Assembly (NCBI GenBank): GCA_905199755.1
Contig: CAJKHT010000005.1
Coordinates: 11,378 to 75,377, forward strand
DNA: 64,000 nt
From: an uncultured Eubacteriales bacterium
Lineage (GTDB): Bacteria > Bacillota > Clostridia > UBA1381
Direction of reading: 5' to 3'
Shown: positions 17,112 to 26,903 of the stretch, one piece after another
Layout of the letters: every line of letters starts with the position of its first letter
How positions within the stretch are numbered: position 1 is the stretch's first letter
Notes under the pieces: generated by a model
The model's input: the letters and a program-made list of their open reading frames with translations, nothing else
What the model was told of the DNA's origin: nothing
Databases searched by the model: none
Translations under genes and position numbers: made by a program

Positions 17112-17798
17112 CTATTCCTTTCCTATTAATTCATAAAGCTTTAAAAGCGCGTCCGACAAGCCGCCCATGCTGTCTATAATACCGCAGTCCACAGCCTTTT
17201 TTGCAAAAAGTATTGTACCGACATCATTTGCCATATCGTCCGTTGTGAGCATCAGCTCTTTTAGTTTTTCCGCCTTGATATGCGAGTTGGAAATTACAAA
17301 CTCACAAATTCTTTCCTGCATTTTTTCAAAATACTGAAAAGTCTGCGCAACGCCTATCACCGTGCCGCTCATTCTCAAAGGATGCACCGTCATTGTGGCT
17401 GTCGGGGCTATGAACGAGTAATCCGCCGATACCGCCAGCGGCACTCCTATACTGTGTCCGCCGCCGAGAACAAGCGATACCGTCGGTTTTTTCATTCCCG
17501 CAATCATTTCCGAAATTGCCAGTCCCGCCTCGACATCTCCGCCCACTGTGTTAAGCAGCACAAGCAGCCCGTCGATTTCGGGATTTTCCTCCACTGCGAC
17601 CAGCTGCGGCAGTACATGCTCGTATTTTGTGGTTTTATTCTGCGGCGGAAGCACCTGATGTCCCTCCACCTGACCTATTATTGTAAGGCAATGTATATTT
17701 CCGCGCGGATTTTTTGTTTCCACGCTCCCCATTTCCTTTATATTTTTCAGTTCCAGTTCACGTACATCCGTTTCATTATCCTTATTATTATCTGACAT
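17112..17798 (-). CDS. tepA: ClpP-like serine protease TepA
   Basis: A 228-residue ClpP-fold protein of the TepA (translocation-enhancing protein) group. The fold signatures are [20 protein letters not shown] and the nucleophile Ser116 in [12 protein letters not shown]; the His region is [13 protein letters not shown]. Unlike housekeeping ClpP it carries an extended acidic N-terminus ([10 protein letters not shown]) and the family's [14 protein letters not shown]. In Bacillus, TepA was linked to protein secretion and degradation of small spore proteins. It forms an operon with ylzJ. GGAGGTCGG precedes the ATG. Confidence 0.88.
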   Translation of the reverse strand: MSDNNKDNETDVRELELKNIKEMGSVETKNPRGNIHCLTIIGQVEGHQVLPPQNKTTKYEHVLPQLVAVEENPEIDGLLVLLNTVGGDVEAGLAISEMIAGMKKPTVSLVLGGGHSIGVPLAVSADYSFIAPTATMTVHPLRMSGTVIGVAQTFQYFEKMQERICEFVISNSHIKAEKLKELMLTTDDMANDVGTILFAKKAVDCGIIDSMGGLSDALLKLYELIGKE

Positions 17799-17889
17799 AT
17801 GCCGACCTCCGTTTTAAAATTAGTATAGTGCGAAATAATAAATATATTCATAAAATCCGCAAATACCGCTGATTTTACGCAAAATCTTC

Positions 17890-17918
17890 TTGAAAAACGC
17901 ATTATTATATAGTATAAT
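17890..17918 (+). promoter_or_regulatory. Sigma-A promoter for nrdR-mnmE-rsuA operon
   Basis: TTGAAA (17890-17895), 17 bases, TATAAT (17913-17918). Confidence 0.83.
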
Positions 17919-17979
17919 AAAAAATATAAAAAACCTTTGCAGAGCAGCACAGCTCCGTATTATGAAAGGAATGGTCATA

Positions 17980-18435
17980 ATGAAATGTCCCTATTGCGGA
18001 TTTGTAGAAAGTAAGGTAATCGATTCAAGACCGACCGAGGAAAGCAACGCAATTCGCCGCCGCCGTGAATGTCTGAAATGCGGCAAGCGCTTTACTACAT
18101 ATGAAAAGCTTGAGTCGATAGCGCTTGTGGTAATAAAAAAGGATCAGTCGCGTCAGCAGTATGACAGAGATAAGGTATTAAAAGGAATTATTACCGCATG
18201 CGAAAAACGTCCTATTTCGCTCTCTCAGATGGAAAAAATCGCAGATGATATTGAAAGCGAGCTTTACCAGTCCATGGACCGCGAAATAGACTCGACAACA
18301 ATAGGTGAAAAGGTTATGGACAGGCTTAAAAACCTCGATGAGGTTGCTTATGTGCGCTTTGCTTCGGTATATAAGCGTTTTGAAGATATACACACTTTCA
18401 TGGCAGAGTTGCAGGGACTTATAGATGATAAATAA
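17980..18435 (+). CDS. nrdR: Ribonucleotide reductase regulator NrdR
   Basis: A 151-residue zinc-ribbon plus ATP-cone repressor. The zinc ligands are Cys3, Cys6, Cys31 and Cys34 in MKCPYCG and [10 protein letters not shown]; the ATP cone (~49-139) includes [20 protein letters not shown] and [15 protein letters not shown]. NrdR senses ATP/dATP and represses nrd genes by binding NrdR boxes; no nrd gene is in the window. The start at 17980 gives the exact family N-terminus with AAAGGAATGG upstream; the longer frame starts inside the promoter. It is followed by mnmE 32 bases later. Confidence 0.97.
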   Translation: MKCPYCGFVESKVIDSRPTEESNAIRRRRECLKCGKRFTTYEKLESIALVVIKKDQSRQQYDRDKVLKGIITACEKRPISLSQMEKIADDIESELYQSMDREIDSTTIGEKVMDRLKNLDEVAYVRFASVYKRFEDIHTFMAELQGLIDDK

Positions 18436-18467
18436 TCACAGGTTATCACGGATTTGGAGGAATTATA

Positions 18468-19838
18468 ATGGCTAAAACCATAGCGGCAATTTCAACGCCC
18501 CCCGGAACGGGCGGAATAGCGGTGATACGCATAAGCGGAGATGATGCCGTAAGCATTGCGGACAAGGTTTTTACGGGCAGTGTCAGGCTGTGCGATGTGA
18601 AATCGCATACGGTACATTACGGATATGTACATGACGGCTCGGGGCGCAAAACAGACGAGGTTCTCGTTACCGTCATGCGCGCACCGAAAACCTTTACACG
18701 TGAAGATGTAGTGGAAATAAGCACTCACGGCGGCATGACGGCATCGCGCGAAACGCTTGATGCAATAATCCTTGCCGGTGCGGATATTGCCGAGCCGGGC
18801 GAATTTACAAAGCGTGCTTTTCTTAACGGGAGAATTGACCTTTCGCAGGCTGAAGCCGTTATAGATATAATAAATTCAACAAATACACTCGCCAAAAACA
18901 ACGCACTTTCACAGCTTGAGGGTACGCTTTCCGCAGAAATAAAGAAAATACGCGGCAAGCTTGTACAGCTTGCATCACAGATGCAGGTAATTATCGACTA
19001 TCCCGATGAGGATTTGGAGGACGTGACGACAGATGATATTCATGCAATATGTCTTGATTGTCTCAATGATACGAAAAAGCTTTTAAGCACCGCCGATAAC
19101 GGTATTCTTTTAAGAGACGGAATAAAAACGGCAATTGTCGGAAAACCGAATGTCGGAAAATCCTCGCTGCTTAATCTTCTTTCGCGCACCAACCGCGCAA
19201 TAGTGACCGATATTGCCGGAACAACGCGTGATGTAATTGAGGAGCATGTAAACCTTGACGGTATTCCGCTTATTCTTGCCGATACGGCAGGAATACACCA
19301 AACCGATGATTTGGTGGAAAAAATCGGTATAGAAAAATCGCTGCAATCCATAGATGACGCAAACCTTGTAATTATAGTTCTTGACGGAAGCTCTGTTCCC
19401 GATGATGACGATATGCATATCATAAAGAAAACCATGCATAAATCGAGAATTATTCTTATAAACAAAACAGATATTTTAAAAGGAAAATACACCGAGCAAA
19501 TCAGATCGGCAGCCAACGGAAGTCCCGTGATAGAAATAAGCGCATTATCGGGCAGCGGTGCCGATGAATTGAAAAATGCAATACGGGAAATTTACAATAT
19601 CGGTGAAATTTCGGCGCAGTCGGGAGCGGTTATAACCAATCTGCGCCATAAAAAGGCGCTTCATAAGGCGCAGGAGGCATTGGAAAATGCAGTCGGCTGC
19701 ATTTCCTCCGGAATGCCTGCGGATATTGCTTCAATTGACATAAATGCCGCAATCGAGGCATTCGGAGAAATAACGGGCGAAACCGTATCCGACCTTATAA
19801 TAGATAATATATTTCACAGCTTTTGTGTCGGAAAATAG
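18468..19838 (+). CDS. mnmE: tRNA modification GTPase MnmE
   Basis: A 456-residue GTPase that, with MnmG, installs cmnm5 at wobble U34 of certain tRNAs. The N-terminal THF-binding domain begins KTIAAISTPPGTGGIAVIRISG. The G domain has G1 GKPNVGKS (~225-232), a G2/G3 region with TDIAGTTRD and LADTAG, and G4 NKTD. The C-terminus is FCVGK, a variant of the usual FC[I/V]GK with the catalytic Cys. Length is normal. It is in an operon after nrdR; the downstream pseudouridine synthase follows by 20 bases. Confidence 0.97.
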   Translation: MAKTIAAISTPPGTGGIAVIRISGDDAVSIADKVFTGSVRLCDVKSHTVHYGYVHDGSGRKTDEVLVTVMRAPKTFTREDVVEISTHGGMTASRETLDAIILAGADIAEPGEFTKRAFLNGRIDLSQAEAVIDIINSTNTLAKNNALSQLEGTLSAEIKKIRGKLVQLASQMQVIIDYPDEDLEDVTTDDIHAICLDCLNDTKKLLSTADNGILLRDGIKTAIVGKPNVGKSSLLNLLSRTNRAIVTDIAGTTRDVIEEHVNLDGIPLILADTAGIHQTDDLVEKIGIEKSLQSIDDANLVIIVLDGSSVPDDDDMHIIKKTMHKSRIILINKTDILKGKYTEQIRSAANGSPVIEISALSGSGADELKNAIREIYNIGEISAQSGAVITNLRHKKALHKAQEALENAVGCISSGMPADIASIDINAAIEAFGEITGETVSDLIIDNIFHSFCVGK

Positions 19839-19858
19839 CATGCGGAGGTGAGACAGAT

Positions 19859-20557
19859 ATGCGCATTGACAAATACATTGCGGCATGCGGAGCAGCATCG
19901 AGAAGTGAAACAAAAAAGCTGATAAAGGCAGGCAAAATAACGGTAGACGGCATATGTGCAAAAAAAGCAGATGAGCAGATTGATGAAAACACCTGTGTTG
20001 TAATGCTCGGTGATAAGCGGTTGGTTTATCAGAAATTTGTATACCTTATGCTTAATAAGCCGCAGGGATATGTCAGTGCCGTTTATGACAAGCATTATCC
20101 GGTTGTCACCGATTTGATTGATAAGAAGTATGCACATTTTTCACCCGTACCCGTCGGCAGACTTGATATAGATACGGAGGGACTGCTCATTCTTACCAAT
20201 GACGGTGCTTTCAACCACAATATGACATCACCAAGGAAAAATATATACAAGCGTTATTTTGCACGGCTTGACAAGCCTGCCGTCCCCTCGGACATTGAGG
20301 TGTTTAAAAGCGGAATGGTATTCAAGGATTTTACCGCAAAGCCGGCTGTTCTTGAAATAACCGAAAACCCCAACGAGGTTTTTATTGAAATTGCCGAGGG
20401 AAAATTTCATCAGGTTAAACGAATGTGCGAACGTGTCGGAAAAAAAGTTATATTCTTAAAACGCGTATCAATAGGAAAGCTTTTTCTCGATGAAGCGCTT
20501 AAGCCCGGCGAAAGCCGCGAGCTTACGCAAAAAGAGCTTGAACTGCTTAATTCATAA
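19859..20557 (+). CDS. RsuA/RluB-family pseudouridine synthase
   Basis: A 232-residue rRNA pseudouridine synthase. An S4 RNA-binding domain (~1-60: MRIDKYIAACGAASRSETKK) precedes the catalytic domain, with VGRLDIDTEGLLILTNDG holding the catalytic Asp and the C-terminal GKFHQVKRMCERVGKKV. The size and S4 domain fit RsuA (16S rRNA pseudouridine 516) or RluB-type enzymes; I lean to RsuA because of the short length. The ATG at 19859 has GGAGGTGA upstream. The stop codon lies in the loop of the terminator hairpin shared with nth. Confidence 0.9.
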   Translation: MRIDKYIAACGAASRSETKKLIKAGKITVDGICAKKADEQIDENTCVVMLGDKRLVYQKFVYLMLNKPQGYVSAVYDKHYPVVTDLIDKKYAHFSPVPVGRLDIDTEGLLILTNDGAFNHNMTSPRKNIYKRYFARLDKPAVPSDIEVFKSGMVFKDFTAKPAVLEITENPNEVFIEIAEGKFHQVKRMCERVGKKVIFLKRVSIGKLFLDEALKPGESRELTQKELELLNS

Positions 20558-20573
20558 AACAGTTCAAGCTCTT
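20532..20573. terminator. Hairpin terminator between rsuA-like gene and nth, with a stop codon in the loop
   Basis: Perfect 14-bp arms AAGAGCTTGAACTG (20532-20545) and its complement (20560-20573), a 14-base loop containing the rsuA-like stop, then CTTTATTTG. The left arm is coding sequence (last residues of the synthase). Confidence 0.8.
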
Positions 20574-20575
20574 CT

Positions 20576-21217
20576 TTATTTGCTTTTTTCGACTCCCGTG
20601 CGTTTGCATACCTCGATTATCGGACATTCACTGCATTTCGGATTTCTTGCCGTGCATACCGCTCTGCCGTGATACACAAACTGATGACACATACGCAGCT
20701 GATAATCGGACGGTATTTTCTTTTTCAAGTCAAACTCAATCTTTTCGGGTTCTTTTTCTTTGGTAAGTCCTATTCTCCTTGCAAGCCGCATGCAATGCGT
20801 ATCTACCACAACCGCCGGCTTTTTGAATATATCACCCAAAACAAGGTTTGCCGTTTTTCTTCCCGTACCTGCAAGAGTTAGCAAATCCTCCATTGTATCG
20901 GGCACCTCGCCGCCGTAAACCTCACAAATCCGCTTGCAGCATGCAATTATATTTTTTGATTTATTCCTGTAAAATCCCGCGGATTTTATATATTCCTGCA
21001 GTTCGAGTATATCTGCATTTGCAAAATCCTCTGCGGTTTTATAGCGTTTAAACAAATCCTTTGTCACAATATTTACGCGCGCATCCGTACACTGTGCGCT
21101 CAGCTGTGTTGCAATAAGCATTTGCAGAGGCGTTTCGTAAGTCAAAGAGCATTTGACCTCGGGATATGCTTCATCAAGCAGAACACGCATTCTGCTTATA
21201 CGTTCTTTTTCCGTCAT
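20576..21217 (-). CDS. nth: Endonuclease III (DNA N-glycosylase/AP lyase)
   Basis: A 213-residue base-excision repair enzyme that removes oxidised pyrimidines. It has SAQCTDARVN, the helix-hairpin-helix LLTLAGTGRKTANLVLGD with the catalytic Lys, the catalytic Asp in VVDTHCMRLARRIG, and four Cys of the [4Fe-4S] cluster (C-x6-C-x2-C-x5-C) at the C-terminus. AAAGGAA precedes the ATG. It is convergent with the mnmE operon and 29 bases downstream of the dehydratase gene, so it may be the end of that transcript. Confidence 0.96.
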   Translation of the reverse strand: MTEKERISRMRVLLDEAYPEVKCSLTYETPLQMLIATQLSAQCTDARVNIVTKDLFKRYKTAEDFANADILELQEYIKSAGFYRNKSKNIIACCKRICEVYGGEVPDTMEDLLTLAGTGRKTANLVLGDIFKKPAVVVDTHCMRLARRIGLTKEKEPEKIEFDLKKKIPSDYQLRMCHQFVYHGRAVCTARNPKCSECPIIEVCKRTGVEKSK

Positions 21218-21246
21218 AATTATTTTTTCCTTTTTGTATCGGCGAA

Positions 21247-23115
21247 TTATCCGTTCACCTTATGGTGGAATGTCGGGACTATTTTTTGCAGCAGTGCAAC
21301 TACGGATTCCTTATCGTTTGCATTTGCCAGACGGCGGATAACCTCAAGACTGTTTAACAGTTCCTTTTCATTTACCTCTATCTGCTTTCCGATAAAGATT
21401 TTCTTGTTTGAGGTTTCCGTCAGCCCCTCCTCGCTCATGAGCAATTCCTCATACAGCTTTTCACCGGGACGCAGTCCCGTAAAGGCAATTTTAATATCCT
21501 TGTACGGTTTTTTGCCGTGCATCTTAATCAGATTTTCGGCAAGGCTTAAAATTTTCACCGGCTCACCCATGTCAAGTACAAATATTTCACCGCCGTTTGC
21601 CTCGGAAGCAGCCTGCAAAATAAGTGAAACCGCCTCGGGAATAGTCATAAAATAACGGATAATATCGGGATGCGTTACGGTAACGGGACCGCCCTTTGCA
21701 ATCTGATTTTCAAAGAGAGGTATTACAGAGCCGTTGGAACCGAGTACATTTCCGAATCTGACTGTGATAAACTGCGTCTTTTTGGCTTTCTGCGCCATAT
21801 CCTGAACAATCATTTCACAGCATCTCTTTGTTGCACCCATTACATTTGTAGGATTAACCGCCTTATCCGTCGAAATCAGCACAAACTTCTCAACCTTATA
21901 CAAATCCGCCAGTGCGGAAACATTATATGTACCCACAATATTGTTTTTAACCGCTTCTTCGGGGTTTGTCTCCATAAGCGGAACGTGCTTGTGCGCAGCC
22001 GCATGGAATACAAGCTGGGGATGATATTCTTCAAAAAGCATCTCCATTTTCTGATAATCGCGAACAGACGCTATTTCCGTATTCAGATTAAGCTTGTCCC
22101 CGTAATCTCTTATAAGCTCCTGCTGTATATCATATGCATTATTTTCATAAATATCAACAATAATCAGCTGCTTCGGCTTATATTTTGCTATCTGGCGGCA
22201 CAGCTCCGAGCCGATAGAACCGCCTCCGCCCGTAACCATACAGATTCTGTCCTGCACCAATGCTTTGACATTTGTATTTTCAAAGCGGATAACATCGCGT
22301 CCCAAAAGCTCCTCAACATTGATCCCCCTTGCCTGCCCGAGCAGATTGTCATCAACATCAATCATTTCGTGCAGATACGGGAGTGTCTTTATTTCACAAT
22401 TCGTTTTCGATGATATATTTATAATGTGCTTTTTTGTTTCCTCATCGCATGACGGTATAGCTATCAGAATAACCTCTATGTTATTTTTCTCACACAAATC
22501 GGGAATATCGTCAATACCGCCGCAAACCTTTACATTTCTGATTGAGCAATTAAGCTTATTTGCGTCATCATCCACAATACACACAGGATTGTACTGGCAT
22601 TCCGATTCAAGCATTTCACCTATAATATGCTGTGCGGCATTTCCGGCTCCGACAATCAGCGTGGCTTTCTTATCGGACACATTTTTCATCTGATGTATAT
22701 GAAATCCGTAAACCCAGCTGTAGCCTGTTCGTGTAATCAGAACGCCGAACACGGCTATAAAATATGACACCAAAAAATAAATTTTGGAATAGTCCTCACC
22801 GATTAAAGTACTGTAAATCATAAAAATGATGACCGATAATATGTATCCGCAGGTCATACCTATAAAGCATCGCATAAAATCCCGCGTCTGCGCATATTTC
22901 CACATATTTTCATATACACCGCACCATGCCATCGTACAAACGCTGACAAGTGCAAAAACAATAATTTTCGGCATATATTCAATTACCGAAAGATTACTGC
23001 CCGTCAAATTAAATTCATTTATAAACGTTGTTGTTATCAGACATGACAGAATTACCACTATCATATCTATACACATAAGGAGTCCGCGCCGTAAATTAAA
23101 ATTTTTCAAAACCAA
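21247..23115 (-). CDS. Membrane nucleotide-sugar 4,6-dehydratase (CapD/PglF type)
   Basis: A 622-residue polysaccharide-biosynthesis protein. Four transmembrane helices (~10-140) precede a CoA-binding-like Rossmann region (~150-260, LIVGAGNAAQHIIGEML) and an extended SDR domain (~290-560). NAD binding is by VTGGGGSIGSELCRQ; the active site has STDKAVNPTNVMGATKR, where Met replaces the usual SDR Tyr as in PglF/FlaA1-like UDP-GlcNAc 4,6-dehydratases. It likely makes a UDP-4-keto-6-deoxy sugar for surface glycans. The start appears to be TTG at 23115 (AAGG 7 bases upstream); a TTG two codons later is possible. It is 19 bases after a small membrane-anchored protein gene. Confidence 0.93.
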   Translation of the reverse strand: MVLKNFNLRRGLLMCIDMIVVILSCLITTTFINEFNLTGSNLSVIEYMPKIIVFALVSVCTMAWCGVYENMWKYAQTRDFMRCFIGMTCGYILSVIIFMIYSTLIGEDYSKIYFLVSYFIAVFGVLITRTGYSWVYGFHIHQMKNVSDKKATLIVGAGNAAQHIIGEMLESECQYNPVCIVDDDANKLNCSIRNVKVCGGIDDIPDLCEKNNIEVILIAIPSCDEETKKHIINISSKTNCEIKTLPYLHEMIDVDDNLLGQARGINVEELLGRDVIRFENTNVKALVQDRICMVTGGGGSIGSELCRQIAKYKPKQLIIVDIYENNAYDIQQELIRDYGDKLNLNTEIASVRDYQKMEMLFEEYHPQLVFHAAAHKHVPLMETNPEEAVKNNIVGTYNVSALADLYKVEKFVLISTDKAVNPTNVMGATKRCCEMIVQDMAQKAKKTQFITVRFGNVLGSNGSVIPLFENQIAKGGPVTVTHPDIIRYFMTIPEAVSLILQAASEANGGEIFVLDMGEPVKILSLAENLIKMHGKKPYKDIKIAFTGLRPGEKLYEELLMSEEGLTETSNKKIFIGKQIEVNEKELLNSLEVIRRLANANDKESVVALLQKIVPTFHHKVNG

Positions 23116-23134
23116 TTCCCACCCTTCCGACTGC

Positions 23135-23788
23135 TTATTTAAGCAAATATGAATATTTCAGATACAGACTTACCGCCTCGGAATATTCCTCCTCGGTCAA
23201 AGCCGATGCTATATATTCTTTCAGAGCGGCACGATCCGATATGAGGCTTCGCACCTTTCCCATATCCAGCTTTGATGCCAGCTCATATGCTCTTGCCCTG
23301 TCCGAAGGCTCTACCTCAGACATGGCTCTTTCATATATACTTCTTTCGCTGTCGGATACCTTTTCCGTACCCGATGCAGTCGCCTGTTCGGGCAAGTGTT
23401 TTTCTTTTTTACCGTATGTATACTTTTTGCCCTCCGTTTCACCCGTCTTTACGGTTTTACCCCCAACACCGTTGACTCCGCTTTCCGCAGCCTGTGTATC
23501 CGTTTTTTCCGTTTCGCTGTTTTTTTGCGTATTTTCCGAGCCTATGTTATTTTCCGACATATACTTTTCGACCAGATTTTTGTCAATCAGCCCTTTTTTC
23601 GCATATTCTTCCGCCAGAGCCGCTATATCCTTCTTCACATCATCATCATTAAGCACAAGCGCCGCGGTTTCCAGTATAGGTTCAATGTATTTCGGAACAA
23701 CAACCGTTTTGAATATAATTGCCGCACCTGCGGCAAGCACCGCTGCAGCCGTAACGGCACCGATTAAAATTTTCTGCCATTTTTTCAA
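23135..23788 (-). CDS. Membrane-anchored protein of unknown function
   Basis: A 217-residue protein with one N-terminal transmembrane helix (~8-28), then ~190 extracellular or cytoplasmic residues: a helical segment (~33-75), a low-complexity Glu/Thr/Gly region (~78-140) and a C-terminal helical domain (~145-217, YERAMSEVEPSDRARAYELA). I recognise no family. The start is TTG at 23788 with AGGTGA 7 bases upstream. It shares a transcript with the CapD/PglF-type dehydratase and has a promoter at 23867-23895, so a link to cell-surface glycan assembly is possible. Confidence 0.7.
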   Translation of the reverse strand: MKKWQKILIGAVTAAAVLAAGAAIIFKTVVVPKYIEPILETAALVLNDDDVKKDIAALAEEYAKKGLIDKNLVEKYMSENNIGSENTQKNSETEKTDTQAAESGVNGVGGKTVKTGETEGKKYTYGKKEKHLPEQATASGTEKVSDSERSIYERAMSEVEPSDRARAYELASKLDMGKVRSLISDRAALKEYIASALTEEEYSEAVSLYLKYSYLLK

Positions 23789-23866
23789 TCAACCATCACC
23801 TCACCTTTGCACCTCTGCCGACCGTACTGTATTTTGCCGCTTCAATATAAAGTATAAACTATGCAT

Positions 23867-23895
23867 ATTATAACATATATTCTATAATTATTCAA
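23867..23895 (-). promoter_or_regulatory. Sigma-A promoter for the membrane protein-dehydratase operon
   Basis: Minus strand TTGAAT (23890-23895), 17 bases, TATAAT (23867-23872) with an extended TGT. The rest of the 294-base gap to secA is very AT rich and holds only the secA promoter. Confidence 0.75.
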
Positions 23896-24041
23896 CTATA
23901 TTTTTTTATGTTTTTCACTTATTTTTTTGTATTTCAATCCAAACACCGCCAAGAATCGGCTTTTTTCCGAGCTGTTATAAAAAAATAAATAAATTTTCAA
24001 AATTTTTCAAAAAAAGAGTAGTAATATTCAAAAATTTGTGT

Positions 24042-24077
24042 TATAATATAAGTTAGTTTATTATATACCATAGGAGG
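24042..24077 (+). promoter_or_regulatory. secA extended -10 promoter and ribosome binding site
   Basis: TGTTATAAT (TATAAT at 24042-24047) with no clear -35, followed at 24072-24077 by AGGAGG, 5 bases before the ATG. Confidence 0.65.
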
Positions 24078-24082
24078 ATAAA

Positions 24083-26809
24083 ATGAATTTATTTGATAAA
24101 TTATTCGGAACCTACTCGGATCGTGAGCTTAAACGCATACGTCCGATTGCCGATAAGGTTATGGCATTGGAAAACGATATGGCAAAGCTTTCCGATGCGG
24201 AATTGAAAGCAAAAACTCCCGAATTTAAGGACAGGCTTAAAAACGGCGAAACGCTTGACGACCTTTTGCCCGAAGCATTTGCCGTAATGCGTGAAGCAAG
24301 CTGGCGCGTACTCGGAATGAAGCATTTTTATGTTCAGGTTATCGGCGGTGTTATTCTTCATCAGGGACGTATAGCCGAAATGAAAACAGGTGAAGGTAAA
24401 ACACTCGTATCTACCCTCCCTGCTTATCTTAATGCACTCACAGGTGACGGAGTACATATCGTTACCGTAAATGACTACCTCGCAAAGCGAGACAGCGAAT
24501 GGATGGGAAAGGTTTACAGATACCTCGGCATGAGTGTGGGCCTTATTATTCACGAGCTTGATAATAACGAAAGACGCAGAGCATATGCCTGCGACATAAC
24601 ATACGGTACAAACAACGAGCTGGGCTTTGATTATCTGCGTGATAACATGGTTGTCCACAAGGAGGATATGGTTCAGAGAGGTCACAATTATGCGGTTGTG
24701 GACGAGGTGGACTCAATTCTTATCGACGAAGCAAGAACTCCGCTTATCATTTCCGGCATGGGTGAGGATGCAAACGAGCTTTACAGAGTTGCGGATATGT
24801 TTGCGAAACGTCTTAAAAAGCTTGTTCTTACCGAGCATGACGATAAAACACTCGATGTTGACGTCGACGCGGATTATATAGTTGACGAAAAGGCAAAGAC
24901 GGCAACGCTTACCGAAAGGGGTATAAAGAAAGCCGAGCAGGGCTTTGGTGTCGAAAACCTTTCCGATCCCGAAAATATGAAGCTGCAGCATCACATCAAC
25001 CAGGCTCTCCATGCCAACGGAGTTATGCACCGCGACCAGCAGTATGTTGTCAAGGACGGTCAGGTTCTTATTGTAGATGAATTTACCGGACGTATAATGC
25101 CCGGCAGACGCTACAGTGACGGACTGCATCAGGCAATAGAGGCAAAAGAGGGTGTAAAGATTGAAAACGAATCAAAAACACTCGCCACAATCACCTTCCA
25201 GAACTTTTTCAGACTGTACAACAAGCTTTCGGGTATGACGGGTACCGCTCTTACGGAGGAAGAGGAATTTCAGCACATATACAAGCTTGATGTTGTTGCC
25301 GTTCCCACAAACAAACCCGTTATCCGTATAGATATGCACGATTCGGTATATAAAACCGAAGCAGGCAAGTACCATGCGGTTATAAAGCAGATTAAGGAAT
25401 GTCACGAAAAGGGACAGCCCGTTCTGGTCGGAACCGTAAATGTCGACAAATCCGAGACTTTAAGCGCACTGCTTAAGCGCGAGGGTATCCGCCATGAGGT
25501 GCTGAATGCCAAATTCCATGAAAAAGAAGCGGAAATCGTTGCTCAGGCAGGTAAAAAGGGCGCCGTAACCATTGCCACCAACATGGCAGGACGAGGAACG
25601 GATATTATGCTCGGCGGAAATGCCGAATACATGGCAAAGCACGAAATGGCACGTCAGGGCTTCAGCGAGGAGCTTATAAACGAAGCAACCGGCTTTGCGG
25701 AAACCGATAATGAAGAAATTATAAACGCAAGAAAAATCTTTACCGAGCTTAATGAAAAATACAAGGCTCAGATTCAGCCCGAGCGCGATGAAGTAAAGGC
25801 TCTCGGCGGACTGTTTATCATAGGTACGGAGCGTCACGAATCGAGACGTATAGATAATCAGCTGCGCGGACGTTCGGGACGTCAGGGCGATCCGGGTGCG
25901 TCAAAGTTCTTCCTGTCGCTTGATGATGACCTTATGAGAATTTTCGGCAGTGAGCGCGTTAAAACAATGGTTAATGCTCTGGGACTTGAAGAGGATCAGC
26001 CGATTGAAGCGAAAATGCTCACAAATGCAATAGAAAACGCACAGAAGAACCTGGAAAGCAGAAACTTTGATTCACGTAAAAATGTCCTCCAGTATGACGA
26101 GGTTATGAATGAGCAGCGTAAGATAATTTACAAGCAGCGTCAGATGGTTCTTGACGGTGAGGATTTAAGCGGAATTATTAAGGAAATGATTGAAGCGATT
26201 ATCAATTCCGCAATCGATGATTATATCGGTATTTCCGAAATTCCCGAGGAATGGAATCTTCATGCTCTTACCGAATTTGCAAACAATAACCTCAGAGCAA
26301 ACGGGGAATTTGTAATTAAAGATGAAGATTTGGACACAATAACTAAGAACGATATAAAGGATATGCTCCTTGATATCGCAAACAAGCGCTATGCACAGCA
26401 GGAGGAAATCTTCGGACCTGCAATGCGTGAGCTTGAAAGAGTTATTATGCTCCGCGTTGTTGATACGCTTTGGATGGATCATCTTGACGAGATGGAGCAT
26501 GTTAAGCGCGAAATCGGCTTGAGAGCATACGGTCAGCACGATCCTGTTGTGGAATACAGAAATGTCGGCTCCGAGCTTTACGAAGGAATGCTGGAGGCAA
26601 TAAAACGCGATACCGTAAGATACATTCTTTTCGCGATGCCGAGAATAAAAATAGAACGCGAGCAGGTTGCACAGCCGCTTGATACCGGCGGTGACGGTTC
26701 TTTGAAAAAACAGTCGGCAAAGGCTGCCGCTGAACCCGGCCGCAACGATCCCTGCCCCTGCGGCAGCGGCAAAAAGTATAAGCATTGCTGCGGCAAGGAT
26801 AAACAATAA
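24083..26809 (+). CDS. secA: Protein translocase ATPase SecA
   Basis: A 908-residue motor that pushes preproteins through SecYEG. Walker A is GEGKT at 103-107 ([12 protein letters not shown]); Walker B is [15 protein letters not shown]. The preprotein-binding domain follows, then motor 2 with [14 protein letters not shown] and [14 protein letters not shown], the helical wing/scaffold, and the C-terminal zinc motif ([15 protein letters not shown]) that contacts SecB or lipids. Length is normal for Firmicutes. A hairpin at 26820-26875 follows, and the next gene starts only 28 bases beyond it. Confidence 0.98.
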   Translation: MNLFDKLFGTYSDRELKRIRPIADKVMALENDMAKLSDAELKAKTPEFKDRLKNGETLDDLLPEAFAVMREASWRVLGMKHFYVQVIGGVILHQGRIAEMKTGEGKTLVSTLPAYLNALTGDGVHIVTVNDYLAKRDSEWMGKVYRYLGMSVGLIIHELDNNERRRAYACDITYGTNNELGFDYLRDNMVVHKEDMVQRGHNYAVVDEVDSILIDEARTPLIISGMGEDANELYRVADMFAKRLKKLVLTEHDDKTLDVDVDADYIVDEKAKTATLTERGIKKAEQGFGVENLSDPENMKLQHHINQALHANGVMHRDQQYVVKDGQVLIVDEFTGRIMPGRRYSDGLHQAIEAKEGVKIENESKTLATITFQNFFRLYNKLSGMTGTALTEEEEFQHIYKLDVVAVPTNKPVIRIDMHDSVYKTEAGKYHAVIKQIKECHEKGQPVLVGTVNVDKSETLSALLKREGIRHEVLNAKFHEKEAEIVAQAGKKGAVTIATNMAGRGTDIMLGGNAEYMAKHEMARQGFSEELINEATGFAETDNEEIINARKIFTELNEKYKAQIQPERDEVKALGGLFIIGTERHESRRIDNQLRGRSGRQGDPGASKFFLSLDDDLMRIFGSERVKTMVNALGLEEDQPIEAKMLTNAIENAQKNLESRNFDSRKNVLQYDEVMNEQRKIIYKQRQMVLDGEDLSGIIKEMIEAIINSAIDDYIGISEIPEEWNLHALTEFANNNLRANGEFVIKDEDLDTITKNDIKDMLLDIANKRYAQQEEIFGPAMRELERVIMLRVVDTLWMDHLDEMEHVKREIGLRAYGQHDPVVEYRNVGSELYEGMLEAIKRDTVRYILFAMPRIKIEREQVAQPLDTGGDGSLKKQSAKAAAEPGRNDPCPCGSGKKYKHCCGKDKQ

Positions 26810-26819
26810 ATAACAGGCA

Positions 26820-26876
26820 AAAAAGTTCTCAGAAACTGCCCTTGCATTATTATGCGCAGCTTTCGGGAACTTTTTA
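26820..26876 (+). terminator. Imperfect terminator hairpin between secA and the ligase-thioesterase gene
   Basis: Arms of about 20 bp (26820-26839 and 26856-26875), outer nine pairs perfect (AAAAAGTTC), inner part with mismatches, ending in T5. No convincing promoter lies between it and the next start codon, so it may be partly read through. Confidence 0.65.
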
Positions 26877-26903
26877 ATAAAAAAATTCATTTAAGGAGAG
26901 CTT

